Origin: Bacteroidales bacterium | Lineage (GTDB): Bacteria > Bacteroidota > Bacteroidia > Bacteroidales > UBA932 | Reading direction: 5' to 3' | Assembly (NCBI GenBank): GCA_017555445.1 | Contig: JAFZGK010000106.1 | Span: 1-12,207 of the forward strand | Length of the DNA stretch: 12,207 bases | The notes under the pieces: model-generated | Told to the model about the DNA's origin: nothing | Seen by the model: only the letters and a program-made list of their open reading frames with translations | The model's database searches: none | In this document: in pieces, positions 7,569 through 12,207 of the stretch | Layout: every line of letters begins with the position of its first letter | Numbering within the stretch: position 1 is the stretch's first letter | Position numbers and translations under genes: made by a program

Positions 7569-7601
7569 AGCAGGAATCGGAATAAGAAGCACACATACAC
7601 A

Positions 7602-8783
7602 ATGATATCTTTCAATATCTGTCCTGAGACTGCAGTGCAGCTGATCGTGGGAGTGGGGTCGACCATCCTCGCAGTCCTGCTTATGCTCATAAAGATACCC
7701 CAGTCTGACTATAGCTCGAAGCTCATCAATTCAAAGCTTGCCATGGTTGTGAGCTTCCTGATCTGCAGCTTCATGATGTTCTTTACCATGAGCCAGTATG
7801 ACGAGCCGGAGATATGGAACTGGGATATGTTCACGATGCTGTCAATATATGTGGTGGTTCATTTTTCGACATCCATCATCTCCTATTCGATGATATCTCT
7901 GCTTAAAGCCGGGGAACACAGGCACAGGATGTTCGTTCCGGGACTCTTTGTCTCTGCAGTAATAGCGATCATGCTGTTAGGAGCTTATAAGTCAGAGAAT
8001 ATGACTTACTTCTGGTTCATGTGCATTGTGGCTCTGACGGCGTTCCTGGTGCAGTCGGTGACGTATATAGTCCATTTTGACAGAGCATACAAGTATTCTC
8101 TGAAAGAACTCGAAAACTATTATGATGAGGATGAAAGCCATAAGATAAAGTGGGTAAGGTTCTGCTATGTCATTTCCATGCTCACAAACATCTTTATTCT
8201 TGTATATCTCTGTCTGTACTGGTTCCTTGACTATAAGCTTGCGATTGCTGCGCTTTACACCATATGGTATCTCCTGTATATGCTTTATATGACTTCCAAT
8301 TTCATTTCATTCCTTGGAAGCCACAAGCTCGTCCTTGATGCATTTGCTCACAGAGCTCTGACAGGTCAGGATATCAGACAGAAGAGGGAGGTGCGCAAGG
8401 CGACGAGAGCGGCTGATGAAGTGTCTCTCAATGAGAAAGAAGCAGCAAGACTCGAACGTGCTTTGCAGAAATGGGTTGAAGAGAAGAACTACAGGAAGTT
8501 TGACAAGAGCCGTGAGGAGATTGCCTCAGAACTCAAGACATCCAAGGAATTCCTTCATCATTATTTCCTTAACAGGCTTGGAGTAGATTTCAAGACATGG
8601 AGGACGCAGCTGCGTATCGAAGATGCAAAGAAGATGCTTCTGGAAGATAAGAAGATTTCCACCAATCTGGTAGGTGAGATGTGCGGTTTCAGTGACCGTT
8701 CCAATTTCCACAGACAGTTCGTCAAGATTGTGGGCTGCTCTCCTCGTGAGTGGCGCGAGTCATGTGGTAATCCAGTGAAATAG
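7602..8783 (+). CDS. Membrane-embedded AraC-family transcriptional regulator
   Basis: The 393-residue protein joins an integral-membrane N-terminal half to a cytoplasmic AraC-type DNA-binding domain. Hydrophobic segments are at about 11-30, 45-63, 76-101, 110-128, 133-157, 185-208 and 212-238, seven in all. A charged linker with a predicted helix follows (about 255-295). The HTH_18 domain spans about 297-388: first helix-turn-helix around SREEIASELKTSKEFLHHYF, the linking helix FKTWRTQLRIEDAKKMLL, the second helix-turn-helix VGEMCGFSDRSNFHRQFVK, and the family's closing GCSPREWR. It therefore probably senses something in or across the inner membrane and controls genes directly. Targets are unknown; the divergently transcribed lysA-ffh operon is the nearest candidate. 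Its last 62 bases overlap the convergent lipoprotein gene. The ATG at 7602 is the only sensible start. Confidence 0.88.
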   Translation: MISFNICPETAVQLIVGVGSTILAVLLMLIKIPQSDYSSKLINSKLAMVVSFLICSFMMFFTMSQYDEPEIWNWDMFTMLSIYVVVHFSTSIISYSMISLLKAGEHRHRMFVPGLFVSAVIAIMLLGAYKSENMTYFWFMCIVALTAFLVQSVTYIVHFDRAYKYSLKELENYYDEDESHKIKWVRFCYVISMLTNIFILVYLCLYWFLDYKLAIAALYTIWYLLYMLYMTSNFISFLGSHKLVLDAFAHRALTGQDIRQKREVRKATRAADEVSLNEKEAARLERALQKWVEEKNYRKFDKSREEIASELKTSKEFLHHYFLNRLGVDFKTWRTQLRIEDAKKMLLEDKKISTNLVGEMCGFSDRSNFHRQFVKIVGCSPREWRESCGNPVK

Positions 8784-9162
8784 AGTCAGAAGCATATACT
8801 TCATCATTTGGGAAAAGTATTATCTGGTCTGTAATCTTTACAAACTCTCCTCCGTTTTCTGTTCCGTCGATATCCTCGAGCGTGATGCCTACGGTGCATT
8901 CAGTTCCTACGATTTCCTCTGGTATCGTCACATTGAACACACCTTCACTTGAAGTATATTCGACATTGTCTTCAATGCCTGATCCCCATGATACTGTCAC
9001 CATGATATGCTCGATCGGCATGCCTGTTTCATTATATACAGATCCGTTAAGGAGGGGGCCGATGCCGATATCCTGATCCGGCTTGTTATCCATCACCATA
9101 CACGAAGAGAGCATCAGTGCTGAGACTGATGCAATCATCTGTATGATTCCACATTTCTTCAT
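8722..9162 (-). CDS. Small lipoprotein of the radical SAM-associated type (lipoprotein B)
   Basis: This is a 146-residue predicted lipoprotein. Residues 1-20 are a signal peptide with lipobox LSSC (Cys 21), and the rest is one beta-rich domain. The strand pattern GSVYNETGMPIEHIMVTV with a later SSEGVFNV resembles carboxypeptidase-regulatory (peptidase-associated Ig-like) folds. LEDIDGTENGGEF at 95-107 is, as I remember it, the hallmark segment of the Bacteroidota family called radical SAM-associated putative lipoprotein. No radical SAM gene is in the window. I chose the ATG at 9162, one base after the stop of the upstream lipoprotein gene, over a TTG at 9177. The last 20 codons or so (ending THEESSPQS) overlap the regulator gene on the other strand and look like an extension beyond the conserved fold. 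Its biochemical role is unknown. Confidence 0.78.
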   Translation of the reverse strand: MKKCGIIQMIASVSALMLSSCMVMDNKPDQDIGIGPLLNGSVYNETGMPIEHIMVTVSWGSGIEDNVEYTSSEGVFNVTIPEEIVGTECTVGITLEDIDGTENGGEFVKITDQIILFPNDEVYASDSISLDYHMTRATHEESSPQS

Positions 9163-9163
9163 T

Positions 9164-9589
9164 CTATTTCTTTTCAAGTTTGAAGTCGCAGTCGTTCACT
9201 ATGAATGTGCTGCTGAATGCATCGAATGAGACTCCGGACCATGTCACTTCCACTTCATTAGCTGAACTTATGTATATCCCTTCAGTGTCGCTTGCAGTTA
9301 TTGTGCATGTAACAGGAGTAGGGTAGGCATCAGTATCAATAGTGTATGTTCCATGATTGTCTGTGTAGACATTCATTTCATAGAGGGGCTTTCCCTTGAC
9401 ATCTCCCTGTATGCGGGCACTGAACGATACCTTTATCCCTTCCAGAGGTGCGTCTGTATTGAAATCAGATACAGTACCGATTATGACGAGCCTGTAATCT
9501 GCAGTCCCGTCAATGTTCATGCTTTCGCACGAAAATGCCGCTGGCAATGCCAGCAGCATCACTAATATGTAAATGATATTTCTTTTCAT
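9164..9589 (-). CDS. Small lipoprotein with Ig-like/regulatory-type beta domain (lipoprotein A)
   Basis: This is a 141-residue predicted lipoprotein. Residues 1-20 form the signal peptide with lipobox AFSC (Cys 21), followed by ESMNIDGTAD and a single beta-sandwich-like domain (about 32-135). The ADYRLVIIGTVSDFNTDAPLEGIKV opening (residues 30-54) and the YTDNHGTYTI strand match the layout of carboxypeptidase-regulatory-like domains and of the small radical SAM-associated lipoproteins. It lacks the DIDGxENGG segment of its downstream neighbour. It is the first gene of a two-gene unit: lipoprotein B starts one base after its stop, so the two are probably translationally coupled. The unit has its own promoter at 9627-9656. 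Export to the outer membrane is predicted; function is unknown. Confidence 0.78.
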   Translation of the reverse strand: MKRNIIYILVMLLALPAAFSCESMNIDGTADYRLVIIGTVSDFNTDAPLEGIKVSFSARIQGDVKGKPLYEMNVYTDNHGTYTIDTDAYPTPVTCTITASDTEGIYISSANEVEVTWSGVSFDAFSSTFIVNDCDFKLEKK

Positions 9590-9590
9590 T

Positions 9591-9619
9591 CCGGGACAGT
9601 TCTTCCGGCTAGGTCCTAG
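9591..9619 (-). repeat. Two abutting palindromes in the lipoprotein leader
   Basis: CTAGG-T-CCTAG at 9609-9619 is a perfect 11-base palindrome beginning a few bases after the predicted transcription start. Directly next to it, CCGG at 9605-9608 and CCGG at 9591-9594 can pair around a 10-base loop, ending 1 base before the ATG of lipoprotein A. Together they fill nearly the whole 5' leader. They could act as an operator plus a translation-limiting hairpin. Confidence 0.4.
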
Positions 9620-9626
9620 TACGTTG

Positions 9627-9656
9627 CAAATATACTTATTTTACTTTAGATTGCAA
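9627..9656 (-). promoter_or_regulatory. Promoter for the two-lipoprotein unit
   Basis: On the minus strand TTG at 9656-9654 is followed after 19 bases by TATATTTG at 9634-9627, a perfect TAnnTTTG element with a correctly spaced -33 element. The -33 part lies inside the last codons of the GntR gene. Transcription should start near 9621, giving a leader of about 30 bases. The lipoproteins can thus be expressed apart from the ABC operon. Confidence 0.65.
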
Positions 9657-9983
9657 GTCTTCAGGATTTATGCCCAGAAGTTTCATCCTTCGGATGACTG
9701 CAGGCAGTTCATTTTCGAGGAACTCCCTTCTCTGTGCTTCGAGAACGATGGTTCTGGCGTCAGGACTTATGAAGTAGCCTATGCCGCGTCGGTTGTAGAT
9801 GATACCCTCGTTTGTAAGCTTTTCATAACTGCGCATCACAGTATTAGGGTTCACTCCTATCTCTGCACCATACTCGCGCACCGAAGGGATGCGCTCGTCC
9901 GGTCTCAGCGTTCCGCTGAGGATCTGCTCGCATATCGCATCGCAGATCTGCAGATATATTGACTTGTTGCTGTTGAATTCCAT
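9636..9983 (-). CDS. GntR-family regulator, YtrA subfamily
   Basis: This is a 115-residue transcriptional repressor of the short YtrA type, which normally controls an adjacent ABC transporter. Residues about 8-75 are the winged helix-turn-helix, containing IYLQICDAICEQILSG, RIPSVREYGAEIGVNPNTVM (recognition region 32-50), SYEKLTNEGI and the wing RRGIGYFIS. A short helical tail (about 76-115) provides dimerisation; there is no ligand-binding FadR/HutC-type domain. It is encoded 31 bases after the permease stop with no promoter visible in that gap, so it is probably the third gene of the ABC operon rather than the first, which is the more common place for this family. Its likely binding site is the perfect inverted repeat at the operon promoter (11734-11757). 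In Bacillus the related YtrA responds to cell-wall antibiotics; whether that holds here is unknown. Confidence 0.92.
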   Translation of the reverse strand: MEFNSNKSIYLQICDAICEQILSGTLRPDERIPSVREYGAEIGVNPNTVMRSYEKLTNEGIIYNRRGIGYFISPDARTIVLEAQRREFLENELPAVIRRMKLLGINPEDLQSKVK

Positions 9984-10014
9984 ATATTATATTCTATGTC
10001 GAACTGCTCTTGTT

Positions 10015-10881
10015 TTAGTGTTTCAAGGTCTTGATTCTGAACCAGATGCCTATGAGAAGAGCGATGTTCATGAGAGTGTCGTTCAATGTGTCGAAGAGGG
10101 CTGCATGTCTGAAGATGCCGAAATTGAATATTTCATCAAAATTGCCATTATCCATCATGTCAAATATTTCATTCGTCCAAGGTGTCATGATCGGAGTTGC
10201 GATGATGCTAGCTGCAATTGCGAGAGCGATGCAGGCCATGATTGTCTTGACTGTCTTTCCTTTCTTGAAGAATACCGCTCCGAGAAGGAAGATGAGGCTT
10301 GTGCCAATCATGTCGTCTACATATAACCATGGGCAGGTGATTTCTTTAATGAATTTCGCTACATTTTCAGGAATCTCACCTAATGCAGCTTCCATTGCAG
10401 CTTCTTCCGGGATGTTCATTATTATTGTAGCCAGATCCTGCATTTCTGATACAAGGTTGTTGCCGCATGTCTTGTCGAAGAGGCATACGAGCGCGTCCAG
10501 ACCGAGATAAAGAGCTGTTCCGATGACAGGGGCCACGACGATTGTCATAAGGAGCATGCTGACGAATTTCTCAAGTCTTGAGACCGGGAGAGTAAGGAAG
10601 AATGATCCTGACTGCTTCTCTGTGATCTTGCCGTAGCATTTCACAGGCATGGTGATCACAAGTGTTATCATAGCGATCACGAATAGCGTGGCCCTGGTGC
10701 CAAGGCCGAGACCTTCCCATCCTTGATTCATGATCAGTCCGAATGATACTGTCACCACATAGCAGATGAGGTAGAGCAGCATCGATATGGTGATGAGGCT
10801 GAGTCCGTAGTTCGCAACGCATCCTTTAAAGTCGGAAACGAAATATTTTCCGAATCTCTTGAAGTCAAATATATCTTTCAT
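10015..10881 (-). CDS. ABC-2 type transporter permease
   Basis: This 288-residue inner-membrane protein is the membrane partner of the ATPase encoded 2 bases upstream. Six hydrophobic segments are visible at about 25-50, 62-81, 106-135, 188-205, 212-234 and 265-283. An acidic soluble loop lies at 136-187 and another at 235-262. The cytoplasmic segment SFFLTLPVSRLEKFVS (93-108) is characteristic of ABC-2 permeases in YtrA-regulated transporters of Bacteroidota and Firmicutes, where it probably docks onto the ATPase. There is no signal peptide and no fused ATPase. The substrate is unknown; related systems are linked to cell-envelope stress, and export is more likely than import because no binding-protein gene is present. 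The dimeric pump would need two copies of this protein or a partner encoded elsewhere. Confidence 0.85.
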   Translation of the reverse strand: MKDIFDFKRFGKYFVSDFKGCVANYGLSLITISMLLYLICYVVTVSFGLIMNQGWEGLGLGTRATLFVIAMITLVITMPVKCYGKITEKQSGSFFLTLPVSRLEKFVSMLLMTIVVAPVIGTALYLGLDALVCLFDKTCGNNLVSEMQDLATIIMNIPEEAAMEAALGEIPENVAKFIKEITCPWLYVDDMIGTSLIFLLGAVFFKKGKTVKTIMACIALAIAASIIATPIMTPWTNEIFDMMDNGNFDEIFNFGIFRHAALFDTLNDTLMNIALLIGIWFRIKTLKH

Positions 10882-10883
10882 CG

Positions 10884-11705
10884 TTAAAACATTCCTTTAA
10901 TGAGTTCCTTATGCTGGTGTACGGTGTTGAACAGCGCCTCGATGTTCACCTTGCTGTCCTTCTTTTCTGTGTTCGGAAGCACCTGTATGCTTCCTCCTGG
11001 GATCATTTCGCTATAGAGAGCGTTCTCGACCTTCTCGTTGCTGTAGTCGAAGTAGAGCTTGTCGGCGATCTGCTCGATGCTTGCGTTCAGGAGCACTTCC
11101 TTCTTGTCGAGGATGATGATCGGGTCGATGATGTTCTCGAGGTCGCGTACCTGATGAGTCGAGATGAGAAGAGTGGCGTCTTCGCGGGTGTGCTTCATTA
11201 TTGCCTTTCTGAACTGTGCCTTTGAGGGGATGTCAAGGCCGTTTGTTGGTTCGTCCATGAACAGATATTTCGCATTGCATGCCAGTGCGAATGCGATGTA
11301 GGACTTCTTGAGCTGGCCGAACGACATCTTGTTCATTTTCTGATTCGGATCATTGTCGAGTTCCTCCATGATTGTCATGAACTTGCTCATGTCGAAGCCT
11401 TCCCAGAATTTTCCGTAGTTCTCGGCATAGTCTTTCGCCTTCATGTTTACTGCAGGCACTTCGTCGCTGAGATAGTAGAGGTCGCCGAGAATCGATGGTT
11501 CTCTGTCGTAAGGGTTGTGTCCGTCGATGTCGATGCTTCCTGCCTTGACCTTCTTGAGGCCGCAGAGCAGTGTCAGGAGAGTGGTCTTTCCCACTCCATT
11601 CTCTCCGAGAAGGCCGTAGATTCTACCTTCTTCAAGAGTCATTGTGATGTCTTTCAGTACGATCTTTTCGCCGTAGCTGAAGCCTAAGTCCTTGATACTG
11701 ATCAT
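10884..11705 (-). CDS. ABC transporter ATP-binding protein
   Basis: This 273-residue cytoplasmic ATPase powers the neighbouring ABC-2 permease. Walker A is GENGVGKTT (34-42), Walker B is YLFMDEP (147-153) with the D-loop NGLD (155-158), and the switch His is H184 in STHQ. The signature is MSFGQ (127-131) in place of LSGGQ, a form seen in YtrB-like ATPases. At the Q-loop position the sequence is YYLSDE (77-82), with no glutamine. Residues after about 200 form a C-terminal regulatory extension without a recognised motif. It is first in the operon, with a well-formed promoter and the GntR-type operator directly upstream and the permease starting 2 bases after its stop. Confidence 0.93.
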   Translation of the reverse strand: MISIKDLGFSYGEKIVLKDITMTLEEGRIYGLLGENGVGKTTLLTLLCGLKKVKAGSIDIDGHNPYDREPSILGDLYYLSDEVPAVNMKAKDYAENYGKFWEGFDMSKFMTIMEELDNDPNQKMNKMSFGQLKKSYIAFALACNAKYLFMDEPTNGLDIPSKAQFRKAIMKHTREDATLLISTHQVRDLENIIDPIIILDKKEVLLNASIEQIADKLYFDYSNEKVENALYSEMIPGGSIQVLPNTEKKDSKVNIEALFNTVHQHKELIKGMF

Positions 11706-11733
11706 TGTCTATGCTTTTAAATTTTATTGTCGT

Positions 11734-11757
11734 AGTGTATTACATTACTAATACACT
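11734..11757 (-). promoter_or_regulatory. Likely GntR (YtrA-type) operator
   Basis: AGTGTATTA (11734-11742) and TAATACACT (11749-11757) are perfect inverted copies separated by CATTAC. The 24-base site covers the predicted transcription start just downstream of the -7 element of the ABC operon, the classic place for a repressor. The outer hexamers give AGTGTA-N12-TACACT, one base shorter in spacing than the AGTGTA-N13-TACACT operator I recall for Bacillus YtrA. The regulator is presumably the GntR protein encoded third in the same operon. Confidence 0.75.
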
Positions 11758-11758
11758 G

Positions 11759-11789
11759 CAAAGGTAGCAATGATTGTCAGATATCCAAA
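11759..11789 (-). promoter_or_regulatory. Promoter of the ABC-permease-GntR operon
   Basis: On the minus strand TTTG at 11789-11786 is followed after 19 bases by TACCTTTG at 11766-11759. Both elements match the Bacteroidota consensus perfectly with ideal spacing. Transcription should begin near 11753, inside the inverted repeat, about 48 bases before the ATPase ATG. Confidence 0.8.
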
Positions 11790-11804
11790 TATTTTGACCT
11801 AAAT

Positions 11805-12207
11805 TTATCCGATCTGTCTGTGGCTGTTGTGCCGGAATGTCCGGATGTTTTCTTCCAGACGGTTGTGCTCCTCGGATGGAAGAGCCCAGGAAAGGAAGCG
11901 CTCGCGGATGTAGTTCACCGCCTGCTGAGAAGGATGGCACATGTCTTCAGCATAGAAACGGTAGTCGCGAAGTTCGTCCATCATGATTTCGTATGCGGGG
12001 AAGTAGTCTGCCTTTATTCCATGACAGGAATCAGAAGATGATATGGCAGAATCCACGCCCATAAGAAGGGCTGCCTTGCTGAGCTGGTTGCCATGTGCTC
12101 CGTCCTTGAAATGCCTGATTGGACTTACTGTGAATATGAACTCCTTTGAACCGCACAGTTCCATGATTTCGCAAATCGTTTCGGATGTCCTGTCTGCGGG
12201 AAGGAAC
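11805..12207 (-). CDS. GSCFA-domain protein, C-terminal part (5' end outside window)
   Basis: The frame is open from the right edge of the window to a TAA at 11805-11807, giving about 133 residues. The ATG at 12164 is internal: codons before it continue the protein (FLPADRTSETICEI, then MELCGSKEF). The FTVSPIRHFKDGAHGNQLSKA block and the later ADYFPAYEIMMDELRDYRFY and MCHPSQQAVNYI segments are, as I recognise them, typical of the GSCFA family. These are SGNH-hydrolase-like proteins common in Bacteroidota; the catalytic start would be in the missing N-terminal part. It ends upstream of the ABC operon promoter in the same direction. No terminator is visible, so read-through is possible. Substrate and role are not established for the family as far as I know. 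Confidence 0.85.
   Translation of the reverse strand, partial: FLPADRTSETICEIMELCGSKEFIFTVSPIRHFKDGAHGNQLSKAALLMGVDSAISSSDSCHGIKADYFPAYEIMMDELRDYRFYAEDMCHPSQQAVNYIRERFLSWALPSEEHNRLEENIRTFRHNSHRQIG

Noticed and set aside
7491..7592. Longer lysA reading frame starting at 7592
   Set aside because: It would begin upstream of the predicted lysA promoter and adds residues unlike the family; the ATG pair at 7490/7487 fits.
9573..9962. Plus-strand open frame of 129 codons
   Set aside because: It is antisense to gntR and runs across the lipoprotein promoter; no motif supports it.
10031..10510. Plus-strand open frame of 159 codons
   Set aside because: It is antisense to the permease gene; its composition mirrors hydrophobic codons read backwards and no family is evident.
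1..12207. tRNA, rRNA, SRP RNA, CRISPR array, insertion sequence or phage genes
   Set aside because: None of the expected structures, repeats or enzyme motifs was seen on either strand; the SRP RNA partner of Ffh must lie elsewhere.

Overview
The window comes from a member of the Bacteroidota, most likely order Bacteroidales. The main reasons are four promoters matching the Bacteroidota consensus (TTTG or TTG, about 19-21 bases, then TAnnTTTG), three of them with both elements. Ribosome binding sites are weak or absent. The gene content also fits: a Mfa2/FimB-like (DUF4906-type) lipoprotein, small lipoproteins of the family that usually sits beside radical SAM maturases, a GSCFA-domain protein, and a short YtrA-type GntR regulator with an ABC transporter. 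GC content looks moderate by eye. Genus cannot be resolved from this stretch. No RNA gene, insertion sequence, phage gene or CRISPR array is visible.

Layout, left to right. (1) 1-289: 3' end of a sensor histidine kinase (+). (2) 379-2632: a tight three-gene operon (+) with its own promoter and a strong terminator at 2650-2684. It encodes a UDP-glucuronate 4-epimerase type enzyme, a mannose-1-phosphate guanylyltransferase and a 53-residue charged helical protein, so it supplies UDP-galacturonate and GDP-mannose for surface polysaccharide. (3) 2792-4942: a 716-residue lipoprotein (+) with a fimbrillin-like front and a bacterial Ig-like domain. (4) 4939-7490: lysA (diaminopimelate decarboxylase) then ffh (SRP GTPase) on the minus strand, 5 bases apart. 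(5) 7602-8783: a membrane-embedded AraC-type regulator (+), divergent from lysA. (6) 8722-11705: a minus-strand block. Read in its own direction it is ABC ATPase, ABC-2 permease and GntR regulator, then two small lipoproteins that have their own promoter inside the end of the GntR gene. (7) 11805-12207: 3' part of a GSCFA-domain protein (-).

How the parts fit. The ABC/GntR block carries its own control: a perfect 9-bp inverted repeat (AGTGTATTA, 6-bp spacer, TAATACACT) covers the predicted transcription start just downstream of a near-ideal Bacteroidota promoter. It matches the layout I remember for the Bacillus YtrA operator, which suggests autorepression by the third gene of the operon. The lipoprotein pair beside it resembles proteins usually found with radical SAM peptide maturases, but no maturase is in the window. 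Both convergent gene pairs overlap tail to tail (4 bp and 62 bp) with no terminator between them, so antisense read-through is likely. I see no clear evidence of a wholly new system. The best leads are the GntR operator/ABC/lipoprotein block, the orphan lipoprotein pair, and the conserved-looking micro-protein in the sugar-nucleotide operon.
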